DNA from: Phaseolus vulgaris
Lineage: Eukaryota; Streptophyta; Magnoliopsida; Fabales; Fabaceae
DNA length: 64,000 bases
Reading direction: 5' to 3'
Assembly (NCBI RefSeq): GCF_000499845.2
Contig: NC_023749.2
Span: 20,560,064-20,624,063, forward strand
Part shown: positions 54,524-64,000 of the stretch, in pieces
Numbering within the stretch: position 1 is the stretch's first letter
Layout of the letters: each line of letters begins with the position of its first letter
Made by a program: the position numbers and the translations under genes
Notes under the pieces: model-generated
Databases searched by the model: none
Told to the model about the DNA's origin: nothing
What the model saw: only the letters and a program-made list of their open reading frames with translations

Positions 54524-55508
54524 GATCAAGAAGAAGCCCGTAAGTGCTATGTAAATAGCCTAAAGACAAAGAGAGGTGTGGTCATGGTGATTGAGCGACC
54601 ATCTGTTTCAAATTCGCAACTGGAGTTAGAACCATTGAAAGAGGTGATGCCCGCGAAGCCCACGCCGGTCGAAGCTACCTCAGGGGCGACGCCTATAGAA
54701 GAAGCACATACAGAAGGAAGAAACGGTGATGCCTCGCCGACGGAAGGAGTACACGGAGAGGCCTCGCCCACAGAAGGAGAGCCAGAGGAGGCGATGCCCG
54801 ATGCATCCGTTGGGGCGACGCCTATGGAAGAAGACTCCACGAATGAGTCTCTTACAAAGAATGTACAGAATGAGCGACCCCGACCAAAAGATAACATAGT
54901 AGAAAGACAAATAGGGGGTAAGGTGTTCAAATTAGGACGCTTGCTGAGCCAAGAAGAACAAGAAGAGGTAGCTGCAGTAATCTCACGCCACCTAGATGCT
55001 TTCGCGTGGACTGCGGCGGATATGCCAGGGATCGACCTAGATTTTTTGTGCCACCATCTCACCATGGACGCAAAGGTTCGCCCTGTGAGACAAAGAAGGA
55101 GGAAGTTCAACGAAGAGTGATGCCTCGTTGTGAAGGAGGAAACACAGAAGCTGCTCAGCGCTGGGCACATCAGGGAGATACAATACCCTGAGTGGCTAGC
55201 CAACGTGGTTCTAGTAAAGAAGGCAAACGGAAAATGGAGGATGTGCGTTGACTTCACAGATCTGAACAAGGCGTGCCCAAAGGATTCGTATCTGCTGCCT
55301 AACATCGACGCATTAGTGGACAGCGCCTCGGGTTGCAAGATGCTGAGTTTCTTGGATGCGTTCTCAGGCTACAATCAGATCAAGATGCATCCCAGGGACG
55401 AGAGCAAAACGGCGTTCATGACGGAGACATGCAGCTACTGTTATAAGGTAATGCCGTTTGGTTTGAAAAATGCAGGCGCCACCTACCAGAGGCTGATGGA
55501 CAAGGTCC
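54524..55508 (+). pseudogene. Tat-4 protease-RT linker and RT N-terminus
   Basis: Same frame. A ~75-residue acidic linker with internal repeats (ATPIEEAHTEG / ATPMEED, DASPTEG / EASPTEG) precedes FAWTAADMPGIDLDF and the RT fingers: TGA at 55118-55120, then ANGKWRMCVDFTDLNKACP, FLDAFSGYNQIKM, MPFGLKNAGATYQRLMDKV. Cut at 55508 by Chr-C; catalytic YMDDMV resumes at ~60700. Confidence 0.82.
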
Positions 55509-56208
55509 TGATGGAAGAGGCCCAAGCACAAGCCCACATGCAAGCCCACCAAAGGGTAGATTTGGGCCAACCATAGAGTTATGGCCAAGAGGATCCAAGA
55601 AGACGTTCTTTTACATGTTCAAATGCCATAAACTCTAGTGTAGAGTAGACTTTAACTTCTTGTCAAAATTAGCATAGGAACTTTATTTGTAATTTTCTTA
55701 GAATTAATTTTGGCACCTAAAACACCAACCTAGGTAAACTTAGAGTTTCTAAAAAAACCTCTAAATTTACCAAGGCCGGTCTAGAAAGCCCATGGAGGGG
55801 GTGAGCATAAAAACTAGACACACCCCTCCCCATGTGCTCATTTGTGCACCCATGTGCCATGTGCACCCATGTGCTTCACATTTACATTTCATTTGGCTAG
55901 CATTAGGGTTGCATTATGGTCCTCCTTAGCCTATAAAAGGAGGAGCCTACACCTTGTATTTTCAAGTTTATTGTGAGTAAGGTTATGCTGCCATTTTTGT
56001 GCACAAGCTTTACTTCTCCTAGAAATCTAGGCTCTAAACTTCAATCCTTTCACCTTCTCCCTTGAGCTGGCCGAACCACTCAAACACCAAACTCATCATG
56101 CACCTACAAGGCCAACACAACTCCTAGGAGGGTCTTGATCATCTCACCCATTGCTTCCGCACCTTATTTTCTACTTTGATTCAAGAAGAAAACATGAAAA
56201 TGCCATCA
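55509..56208 (+). repeat. 5' LTR of Chr-C
   Basis: TGATGGAAGAGG ... GCCATCA; TATA box at 55932. The R/U5 half matches Chr-B inverted. Confidence 0.9.
55932..55940 (+). promoter_or_regulatory. TATA box of the Chr-C 5' LTR
   Basis: GCCTATAAAAGGAGG; repeated in the 3' LTR at 60384-60392. Confidence 0.6.
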
Positions 56209-56210
56209 TT

Positions 56211-56223
56211 TGGTATCATGAGC
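56211..56223 (+). promoter_or_regulatory. Primer binding site of Chr-C
   Basis: TGGTATCATGAGC, identical to Chr-A and Chr-B. Confidence 0.78.
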
Positions 56224-58077
56224 TTTTGGTTCTTCAAGATGAGTAGCTTGGTCTTTTAAATTTTCAGTTCTTCTTTACTTCATATTGTCATTTAAATTCC
56301 ATACTTGTCTTGCTGTTTTTTCCTTTTTAAATTGTTCTTGGTGTGCTTATGGAAGATCCAACCAAAGCACAATTGTTCAATTGATCTTGAACAAATTCTG
56401 TGCAGCTTGTGATAGGATTCCTTACACCATTGAGTGGCTGTTTTCTTTTAGGAATTTGAGTCCTTTATTGCTTTCTTAATTTTGCTTCATTTTATGCTTT
56501 GAGTCTTTATTTTCTGAATCTATAAATGTTGTGTCAAGTCATGTGAATCCATATTTGTCAACAATTCTTAGTAGTCCTATTATTGGCTTGATTGTTTCTT
56601 GCTTTTGGGTCTCTTTAATTTGTTTGAATCTGCTGTTCTTTGATCCTTTGGTGCCTTTTTTATTTTTAGTTTGAGTTCATATTGTGTTTAGATCATACAC
56701 AATTCTATTTCACAAATTTCCATTGTGTCTAAACTTTGGTATCTTGCTGTTTTTGTTTCCAGTTTTCAGATTCCCTGTTTACACCTTCTCTGTTTTGGCT
56801 GTTTTAACCCAGAAAAATATTTCCACCCATAGGAAAATTCTGATTTTCTGGAAAATGCAAGTTTAAAGTGTTATAGAAAAGACAAAAAAAGAATTAGGTC
56901 AAAAGAAGCAACAGAAAAAAAATGATAAATCTTTTAAGATCAGAGTGCAAATCTGAAGCGCTCCAGCTGGCCTAACCGAACACCAATTTTGCAAAATTTA
57001 TTAAAAAACAATGGTGCATCCGTTTTGAGTGAATCCAAAGCCAGCTTTTAGATAAGATCCTGAATCTCTTGCATAACAAATTTCAGAGCAAAATTCCAAA
57101 AATACAGATCAGCATAAATCGGGGAACAAACACGTTTTCTGGCCCACAACATTTTCCAGTGGTGCTGTTTTTTTTATTTGGTCATCTAATCTAGTGCTTT
57201 TCTTTAGGAATTCTTTTGTGTGCCAACTTTTATTGAGTACCTTTAATTGTTTGCTTTAATTTCTTGAATCTCTTTCTAAGTTGTCATATTATAAATCCTT
57301 TTGGCGGTACTGTTTTCTTTCAATTAAATTTGTTTCTTGCTTTTGTTCCTTGACCTCTCTTTTTGGGTGCTGGAATTTAATTTCTCCCTTGGTGCTTATG
57401 TGCATGGAATTTGACTTGGTTTAAGGTTTAGCCCTTGTGAATAGGTGCTGTAAATTGGAGAATTAAAGCCAACATTCTAAGGAGGAGACAAAGCCAAAGC
57501 CGAAACAAGCTTTCTTGAAACAAACACTACAAACACTTAGGAGATCAACAATCAAGACAACAAAGAAGTGCACTAACCAAAAGGAGGAACAACAAAGGGA
57601 GTTTTCTCTTATTTTCTTTGCAACTTGGTTTATTGTTAATTACCTTGTTAATTACGTTTAGACGGTGAGTGTGTCTTCAAGGGCTCAAAGTGTCCAAGAA
57701 GCCTCACCTAGGGCCGAATAGTATAGCATTCTTGATTAGTAATTGTTACTTGTTTGTAATTGCCTTTTCTTTTGCTTAGTTAGTGACGCTTTGCATGGTT
57801 ATTTTGTTAAGTTTGTGTTAAACCGACTAGCTTTGTTGATTAGTAGCTTGCATTGTTTTCTTTCTTTGAAAATTTGATTTCTCAACTTAATTGTGTTCTA
57901 AGTGGTTTACTAAGAGAAAGTTTTGTGTGAAGACATTGAGGGATAGTTTTTGGCTAAGGCAAAGGCTTGGTATTTAAGTAGTCCTTTGTGACTCACCTCC
58001 CTTACCTGGAAAACTACCTTCTTTGACTTTCCTAAGTTTTCTCAAGGTAAAATACTTGTATACACAAAGCTTTAGCC
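56224..58077 (+). other. Long untranslated leader of Chr-C
   Basis: About 1.85 kb, same order of words as the Chr-A/Chr-B leader (inverted) but visibly more diverged. ORFs 56285-56479 and 56684-56866 are not supported as genes. Confidence 0.55.
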
Positions 58078-58854
58078 ATGTCTTCTTCTTCTCATTCTAC
58101 AAAGTCTATTGGAAGTGAATTAAAATCTTTAAAAACTCTTTTGAAAGAAGTTTCACAAACTGTGCAATCAATTGCTTATAGACAATTGGAGAGTGAGACT
58201 AAACTTAATGTTTTGACTAAAGCAAAGGATGAGAAGTCTCACATTCTAAAAAAATTACCTTCTCATGCATATATCTCTAAAGATCATGATTCTTTTGGGG
58301 AGGGGAGCATTAGAGTAAATGATTATTATCAAGCACCCCCTAGAAGACATAGAAGAGATAGAAAAGAACAAGAAAACCCAAGAGGGGTTAGGGTAGACCA
58401 ACCCCATTTCCATGGAAAAGAAAATATAGAAGCATGCGTAGATTGGGAAATGAGGGTAGAAAAATTGTTTGCTTCCCATAAAGAAAGAAAGGAAAGAAAA
58501 ACACAAAAGAAGAGAGGGGAAGTCGAAAGGGAAGCTAAAGAAAAAGAAGAAAAAGAAAAGCATGAGAAGACCCTTGAAGAACAAAAGGCGTGGGAGAAGA
58601 GTGTTCCTTCCCACAAGGTCATTCAACAAGACCAAAGATTTAAAAATACCTTTGAAAATATGTGTCTTGTTGAACAACCTCAAAGCCTTACCTTTTGTAA
58701 AGGAACACTTGCAAGCCTAAGTGAAAAAGAAGAGTCTTTAAAAGAAGCTTGCATAGATAAAAATGAAATAGATTATTTCTCATATGTGCTAGGATATCAC
58801 CAAGTGAATGTCAAGTTTTTTTATAAGCATCTACAAAAACAATTTTTTATGTGA
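58078..58854 (+). CDS. Chr-C gag N-terminus fused to the charged post-protease linker
   Basis: ATG 58078 (MSSSSHSTKS). Residues 1-135 match the Chr-A/Chr-B gag N-terminus (VDQPHFHGKENIEACVDWEM), with no stop at codon 60. At FASHKERKERK the sequence jumps to the Lys/Glu-rich helix that follows protease in Chr-A ([12 protein letters not shown], ~187-198; LVEQPQSLTFCKGTLAS). Capsid C-terminus, CCHC and protease are deleted. Ends at 58854 because a T-run (58816-58822) is one base longer than its frame requires; the next frame overlaps. Confidence 0.75.
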   Translation: MSSSSHSTKSIGSELKSLKTLLKEVSQTVQSIAYRQLESETKLNVLTKAKDEKSHILKKLPSHAYISKDHDSFGEGSIRVNDYYQAPPRRHRRDRKEQENPRGVRVDQPHFHGKENIEACVDWEMRVEKLFASHKERKERKTQKKRGEVEREAKEKEEKEKHEKTLEEQKAWEKSVPSHKVIQQDQRFKNTFENMCLVEQPQSLTFCKGTLASLSEKEESLKEACIDKNEIDYFSYVLGYHQVNVKFFYKHLQKQFFM

Positions 58855-59932
58855 AGTAGTGCCTAAAGAAACTTGTCATGTCTTATTGAGACAACCATTG
58901 CAAAGTGTACAAATCCTTATAAACAATGGTTGTCACAACGAGACTATCCTTACACATAAGAGAAAAAGTCTTCATGAAGGAGAACTCATGGGACAAATTA
59001 GAGTTGATAAAACTCTAGAGCTTTTAAAAGGAAAACTTTTGTCCCCCATGAGAAAAGAAGTTCAAATACATTACCTTAGGTACAATTCTTGTTTTCAAAC
59101 TACGCCCAAGGCAATGTCTCATAAACTCTATACTCCTTCACCTTTTGCAAATGATCCTTGGGAAGATATAAATTTCATATTAAAACTCCCTAGGACAACA
59201 AAAGGTTGTGATTCAATCTTCATGGTTATGGATAAACTCTTCTCTAGAGAAGTGATACATCTTCATGGTTTATCTTCAAGCATAGTGTTGAATAGAGTTC
59301 CAAATTACGCAAACCATGATTTGAGGATTTCCTTTGGAAAACTTGCAACTAAATTGCACACTTTAAATTCTTATCATCCTCAAACGCATGGTCAAAATAT
59401 ATTTGAAAATCTAGCTCTTTCTACTATGCCTAGAATAATCATGAAGTGCACACACAACTCTAGAGGTGAGCAAACATACCATAAAGTAGTTCACAAAACT
59501 ACTTATATTTCTACTTTTAAAGTTATGTGTGGGTTCAATCATCTTTCTCCTTTTAAGTTGTTACCATCTTCTATAGGATTTATGCCTAAAGAGAAAGTAA
59601 CCACAAATGAACATTTTAAAATACATAAGATGATTAGAGACCACACACAACCATTAAAAGAGAAACTTTGTCCAAGGTTGCCAAAACCAAAAGAAAAACA
59701 AAAATGGCAACCTAGTAAAATTAATTTGCAAACTAACACCTATGCCTTATTTGATTATTTCTATAGGTGGACGTTTGATCCAGGAGGACAAGCTTTGGCG
59801 AAGCAAAAGGTTGCTATCCGAGATCAAGTCTGTAGATCTGAGGATAGATCTTCTCAAGAAGGAGGAGATGATGGACACCATCCAGCCACATCCATTCCCC
59901 TAGCCATGAAGAAGAAGAAGCAATGGATTTGA
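58808..59932 (+). CDS. Chr-C derived protein: protease C-terminal remnant and degenerate integrase
   Basis: 374 codons, the natural continuation of 58078-58854 after a one-base shift. VPKETCHVLLRQPLQSVQI matches the second protease copy of Chr-B. Then RVDKTLELLKGKLLSPMRKE, PWEDINFILKLPRTTKGCDS, HLHGLSSSIVLNRVPNYAN (second catalytic Asp replaced), YHPQTHGQNIFENLAL (Glu not aligned) and [12 protein letters not shown] YHKVVHKTTYIS. The zinc finger has lost one Cys (HYLRYNSC). Ends ~30 bp before the 3' LTR. Same architecture as Chr-B; unlikely to be catalytic. Confidence 0.75.
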   Translation: MSSFFISIYKNNFLCEVVPKETCHVLLRQPLQSVQILINNGCHNETILTHKRKSLHEGELMGQIRVDKTLELLKGKLLSPMRKEVQIHYLRYNSCFQTTPKAMSHKLYTPSPFANDPWEDINFILKLPRTTKGCDSIFMVMDKLFSREVIHLHGLSSSIVLNRVPNYANHDLRISFGKLATKLHTLNSYHPQTHGQNIFENLALSTMPRIIMKCTHNSRGEQTYHKVVHKTTYISTFKVMCGFNHLSPFKLLPSSIGFMPKEKVTTNEHFKIHKMIRDHTQPLKEKLCPRLPKPKEKQKWQPSKINLQTNTYALFDYFYRWTFDPGGQALAKQKVAIRDQVCRSEDRSSQEGGDDGHHPATSIPLAMKKKKQWI

Positions 59933-59946
59933 GGACAAATCCTTTT

Positions 59947-59960
59947 CAAGAGGGAGGGGA
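59947..59960 (+). promoter_or_regulatory. Polypurine tract of Chr-C
   Basis: CAAGAGGGAGGGGA immediately before the 3' LTR. Confidence 0.82.
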
Positions 59961-60660
59961 TGATGGAAGAGGCCCAAGCACAAGCCCACATGCAAGCCCA
60001 CCAAAGGGTAGATTTGGGCCAACCATAGAGTTATGGCCAAGAGGATCCAAGAAGACGTTCTTTTACATGTTCAAATGCCATAAACTCTAGTGTAGAGTAG
60101 ACTTTAACTTCTTGTCAAAATTAGCATAGGAACTTTATTTGTAATTTTCTTAGAATTAATTTTGGCACCTAAAACACCAACCTAGGTAAACTTAGAGTTT
60201 CTAAAAAATCCTCTAAATTTACCAAGGCCGGTCTAGAAAGCCCATGGAGGGGGTGAGCATAAAAACTAGACACACCCCTCCCCATGTGCTCATTTGTGCA
60301 CCCATGTGCCATGTGCACCCATGTGCTTCACATTTACATTTCATTTGGCTAGCATTAGGGTTGCATTATGGTCCTCCTTAGCCTATAAAAGGAGGAGCCT
60401 ACACCTTGTATTTTCAAGTTTATTGTGAGTAAGGTTATGCTGCCATTTTTGTGCACAAGCTTTACTTCTCCTAGAAATCTAGGCTCTAAACTTCAATCCT
60501 TTCACCTTCTCCCTTGAGCTGGCCGAACCACTCAAACACCATACTCATCATGCACCTACAAGGCCAACACAACTCCTAGGAGGGTCTTGATCATCTCACC
60601 CATTGCTTCCGCACCTTATTTTCTACTTTGATTCAAGAAGAACACATGAAAATGCCATCA
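59961..60660 (+). repeat. 3' LTR of Chr-C
   Basis: 700 bp. Differences from the 5' LTR noticed at about 60209, 60541 and 60643. Confidence 0.9.
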
Positions 60661-61364
60661 CCTTGCACCCATGCTGGGAAGAAACATACAGGCCTACATG
60701 GACGACATGGTGGTAACTTCGCACGAGAGGGCGACACGCAACTGATCTAGAAGAGTTGTTCGCTACCATATCCAAGTACCACCTCAAGTTAAACCTAGAA
60801 AAGTGCGTCTTCAGCGTAGAGGCAGGAAAGTTCTTAGGGTTCATGCTCACAGAGAGGGGGATTGAGGCGAACCCTGACAAGTGTGCAGCCATCATCGCCA
60901 TGAGGAGCCCAACCTCAGTGAAGGAAGTTCAACAACTGACAGGACGAATGGCAGCATTATCGAGATTCGTATCAGCTGGAGGAGAGAAGGGCCACCCTTA
61001 CTTCCAATGCCTCAAAAGTAATAGTCGTTTTGCGTGGACAGACGAGTGTGAAGCAGCGTTTCTCAAGTTGAAGGAGTACTTGGCGACGCCACCTGTGCTT
61101 TGCAAGCCACAAGTAGGTGTCCCCCTCCGCTTGTACTTTGCGGTGACTGAGTGGGCCATTAGCTCTGTGCTGGTCCAGGAACAAAACCAGGTGCAGAAGC
61201 CCATTTACTTCGTAAGCAAGGCCTTGCAAGGCCCAGAATTGAGATACCAGTCACTAGAGAAGGCAACACTAGCAGTAGTATTCTCAGCACGAAGGCTCCG
61301 CCACTATTTCCACAGTTTCACAATGGTGGTAATGACAAATCTCCTCATCCAGAAGGTGCTTTAA
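60661..61364 (+). pseudogene. Tat-4 RT C-terminus and first RNase H
   Basis: Resumes after Chr-C with catalytic YMDDMVVTS, then a small deletion near 60730 shifts frame. From 60756: LNLEKCVFSVEAGKFLGFML, ALSRFVSAGGEKGHPYF, RNase H LYFAVTEWAISSVLVQEQ and YQSLEKATLAVV. Ends at TAA 61362-61364 where Tat-1 has CAG. Confidence 0.83.
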
Positions 61365-62301
61365 AAGCCAAATGTAGCGGGGAGGATGGTTCGCTGGGCG
61401 GTCGAGTTGTCAGAGTTCGATATCCAATATGAGCTCAGGGGGTCCATCAAAGGGCAAGTCTATGCCGATTTCGTGGCAGAACTTTCACTAGGAGGAGACT
61501 CTCAAGAAATGGAAGTAGGGGCACAGTGGATGCTCTCAGTGGATGGCTCTTCCAACTAGTAGGGGAGTGGGGCTGAAATTATCTTAGAAGGGCCCAATGG
61601 AGTATTGATCGAGCAGGCTTTACTTCACCTTCAAGGCAAGCAACAAACAGGCGGAGTACGAAGCGCTGATTGCTGGGATGCTCTTGGCTAAAGAAATGGG
61701 CGCTCAGAGCCTCTTGGCAAAGAGTGACTCACAATTGGTCACAGGGCAAGTAACGGGAGAATATCAAGTGAAGGATCCACAGATGGCCGCGTACTTAAGG
61801 TATGTCGAGATGTTGAAAAGAGCCTTCGCTGCGTTTGAGCTGGTGCACGTCCCCAGGGAGCAAAATGCCAGAGCTGACCTGCTTGCCAAGCTGGCCAGCT
61901 CAGGCAAGGGGGGAAGGCAGAGGACTGTAATCCAAGAGACCCTCAAAACGCCGCGAAAGTTTATTGCAGACAACAGGGTAGATGTTCTTCACGTCAGCAC
62001 AACAAGAGGAAATCCACGTAACCATCGCTCCCTGAGTCAAGACACAGCGAGGGCACCCTGCATCAGTACTTACGCAGCCTCGCCATATGAAGAAAAAGGT
62101 GTACAGGTATGCACTTTGGAGGAAGGTGACACTTGGATGACCCCTTATAGGCGATACCTAGCGGATGGAATCCTCCCAGCAGAGCCAGAGGAGGGCAAGA
62201 AGATCAAGAGGAACGCCGCCAGGTACACCTTAGTGGATGGGATATTGTTCAGGCATGGGTTTACGCACCCTATCTTGACGTGCGTAAGCGGCGACGAGTG
62301 A
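61365..62301 (+). pseudogene. Tat-4 archaeal-type RNase H
   Basis: MLSVDGSSN then TAG at ~61558 and a frameshift near 61620; from 61678 MLLAKEMGAQSLLAKSDSQL, HVPREQNARADLLAKLAS. GDTWMTPYRRYLADGI and YTLVDGILFRHGFTHPIL form the spacer to integrase. TGA at 62299-62301 replaces a Cys codon. Confidence 0.8.
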
Positions 62302-63360
62302 ACCAGGATAATCGCTGAACTTCACGAAGGTATTTGTGGGAGCCACGTGGGAGGAAGGTCCTTGGCGTCCAAGGTGATACGTGCAGGGTTTTTCTGGCCA
62401 ACAGTAAGAAAGGATTGCGTGCGATACGCCCAGCATTGCAAGCAATGTCAGATGCACGCTGATTGGCACAAGGCGCCGCCAGAGGAACTGAAATCCATAT
62501 ACAGCCCATGGCCTTTCCATACTTGAGGGATTGACATCCTAGGTCCATTCCCATTGGCGATAAGACAGATGAAGTACTTGATCGTTGCCATCGAATACTT
62601 CACCAAGTGGATAGAGGCCGAACCAGTAGCACAGATCATCGCGCACAAGGTACAACACTTTGTTTGGAAGAACATCGTGTGTCGTTTCGGGGTACCAAGG
62701 CATCTTATTTCAGACAATGGCACCCAGTTCGCAAGCTAACAATTGGGGAAGCTATGCACGAAAGTAGGAATCAAGTAGGTGTTTGCGTCAGTCGAACACC
62801 CCTAGACGAATGGGCAGGTCGAGTCAGCAAACAGAGTTTTGTTGAGAGGTTTGAAGCGCAGATTAGAGAAGTCTAAAAGGGCGTGGGCTGAAGAGGTGCC
62901 AAGGATCGTATGGGCTTACCACACCACGCCTCAATCCTCCACCATGGAGGCACCTTTCAGCTTAGTGTATGGATCAGACGCCATGATCCCGGTGGAAATC
63001 CACGAGAGCTCGCCCCGCTTCCTAGGTTTCGTGGTAGAAGAATCCAACGAGGAAAGGAGGGTGAACCTGGACCTAATAGATGAAGCCAGAGAAGAGGCGA
63101 AAATCAAGGCTGAGGCTGTGAAGAGAAGAGTGGAGCGGAAGTATAGCTCCAAAGTGAAGCTGCGATAATTCTAGGTTGGTGATTTGGTCATGAGGAAGGC
63201 TTACCCTTACGAGCTAGAAAATAAATTGTCTCCCAAGTGGACCGGACTGTTCAGAATAACCAAAGCCAAAGGGAATGGTTCGTATAAACTAGAAACTTTA
63301 GAAGGGGGCCCCATCCCACGTAGTTGGAATGCGGCAAATTTAAAATTTTATTTCAGTTGA
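62302..63360 (+). pseudogene. Tat-4 integrase with C-terminal domain
   Basis: HHCC finger HEGICGSHVGG...CVRYAQHCKQCQ; core GIDILGPFP (TGG to TGA just before it at ~62524), ISDNGTQFAS, NGQVESANRVLL. Extra stops at ~62738, ~62777 and ~62803. The long open stretch 62839-63168 ends at TAA; the C-terminal domain follows: GDLVMRKAYPYELENKLSPK, YKLETLEGGPIPRSWNAANL, true stop TGA 63358-63360. Confidence 0.82.
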
Positions 63361-63650
63361 TGTTATTCCAGTTGAAGTTTGTAAAGGGGACACTCTTTTT
63401 CCCTCCCGGGGGTTTTTTAATGAGGTCACCCAAATAAAGAAAAGAAAAGTTTAAGATATATCTGCCTTAGTTTTCCCCTTCTTGTAAAATCAAAGATCGA
63501 AGAAACAAAGACAAAATTGAGGCGTGGCCAGAACAAGGTATCACCAAAACAAGTCGTCACCAAGATAAGGCGTCGCCAGAACAAGGCGTCGCCACCAGAT
63601 AGTCAAGCAGATGTCAAAGCCCAGAGCAAGATACCAGGTATTAGTATACG
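63361..63650 (+). other. Tat-4 3' region, with GGCGTCGCC units
   Basis: Begins with GGGGACACTCTTTTTCCCTC, as at window position 5-24. 63525-63598 repeats the GGCGTCGCC minisatellite of the LTR (AAGGCGTCGCCAGAAC type). No gene. Confidence 0.6.
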
Positions 63651-64000
63651 TTAAAATCCGGGAGCCTAGTCCTCAAGTAGGGGTTAAGGGATTCCTTCGG
63701 GAGGCCCCCTCCTCAAGTATGAACAGCTAGCCCCGGTACCAGATATCAGTATAAGTTAAAATCCGGGAGCCTAGTCCTTGATCAGGGGTTAAGGGATTCC
63801 TTCGGGACGCCCCCTCCTCAAGTATGAACAACTAGCCCCATTACCAGATATCAGTATGAGTTAAAATCCGGAAGCCTAGTCCTTGAGTAGGGGCCAAGGG
63901 ATTCCTTCGGGACGCCCCCTCCTCAGGTATGAACAGCTGGCCCCGGTGTCAGATGTTAGACATAAGTTAGAAACCCGGGCGCTTGGTCCTTGAGTAGGGG
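63651..64000 (+). repeat. 105-bp tandem repeat, running off the window
   Basis: TTAAAATCCGGGAGCCTAG starts at 63651, 63756 and 63861; a diverged fourth unit starts at 63966. Each unit has GGGATTCCTTCGGGA(G/C)GCCC. Unrelated in sequence to the 113-bp array that occupies the same position in the left element. Confidence 0.92.

Larger units (their letters stand above)
55509..60660 (+). mobile_element. Chr-C: small RT-less chromovirus derivative
   Basis: 5.15 kb with 700-bp LTRs (55509-56208, 59961-60660) that differ at about three positions by eye, the youngest pair here. PBS and PPT identical to Chr-B. No clean target duplication: host GGTCC on the left, CCTTG on the right, consistent with a small deletion at the right end. 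Internal: leader, a gag N-terminus fused to a charged linker, and the same derived integrase-like frame as Chr-B. It lacks capsid C-terminus, zinc knuckle, protease core, RT and RNase H. Its U3 start differs from Chr-A/Chr-B and lacks the CTAGACGCTC array. Confidence 0.88.
51503..64000 (+). mobile_element. Tat-4: Tat/Ogre-type element, interrupted by Chr-C, running off the window
   Basis: LTR 51503-52624, PBS 52627, gag, protease, linker, RT (split at 55508/60661 by Chr-C), RNase H, archaeal-type RNase H, integrase to 63360, then a 3' region with tandem repeats to the window end. About 7.3 kb of its own sequence is visible; the 3' LTR lies outside. It is the best reference for Tat-1, whose deletions it reveals. 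Stops at 52904, 54029, 54521, 55118, 61362 and 62299 and others in integrase make it inactive. Confidence 0.87.

Noticed and set aside
63651..64000. CRISPR-like array
   Set aside because: Repeats are 105 bp and contiguous without unique spacers; context is a plant retrotransposon.

Overview
The window looks like repeat-rich nuclear DNA of a flowering plant, most likely a papilionoid legume. This rests on a single intron-containing plant gene of the URI/prefoldin type embedded in nested LTR retrotransposons, and on AAACAATCGGTTGTTT-like palindromes that I associate with legume repeats (recalled, not searched). I saw no bacterial genes, tRNA or rRNA genes, or CRISPR arrays.

Layout. 1-2740: tandem-repeat 3' region of a Ty3/gypsy element whose genes lie left of the window, split by two nested ~1.1 kb solo-LTR-like insertions (sLTR-1, sLTR-2). 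2871-3019: remnant of a chromovirus LTR. 3020-8644: Tat/Ogre-type element Tat-1 (LTR, PBS, gag, RT, two RNase H domains, integrase; protease deleted). 8645-9998 and 17734-18131 plus 24349-24902: LTR debris and the gag of a second Tat element (Tat-2). Tat-2 is interrupted by two minus-strand chromoviruses: Chr-A (10004-17728, complete pol) and Chr-B (18132-24343, no RT). 24903-28310: unidentified DNA, a Tat LTR (LTR-E), AT-rich DNA and a 532-bp direct duplication. 28311-32790: Tat-3, cut off inside its second RNase H domain.

33227-49428: the one clear host gene, an 11-exon gene for a ~370-residue prefoldin-like protein resembling URI (unconventional prefoldin RPB5 interactor). Its fourth intron is ~12.2 kb, with a GC donor, and holds two antisense Copia elements (Cop-1 35733-41555; Cop-2 43287-46811) and a third solo LTR (sLTR-3, 41840-42897). 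49429-51502: AT-rich downstream spacer. 51503-64000: Tat-4, interrupted inside its RT by the plus-strand chromovirus Chr-C (55509-60660) and running off the right edge in 105-bp tandem repeats.

How the parts relate. Chr-A, Chr-B and Chr-C share LTR ends, PBS, PPT and a ~1.85 kb leader. Only Chr-A has a full protease-RT-RNase H-integrase frame. Chr-B and Chr-C lack RT/RNase H and instead carry a derived reading frame that joins protease-like and degenerate integrase-like sequence. Their LTR pairs are about 99% identical by eye, so all three look recent. This resembles an autonomous element with a protein-coding, non-autonomous partner family and is the most interesting system here. All Tat, Chr and Copia genes have premature stops, frameshifts or deletions; none is fully intact as read. 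All calls are by eye, without database searches.
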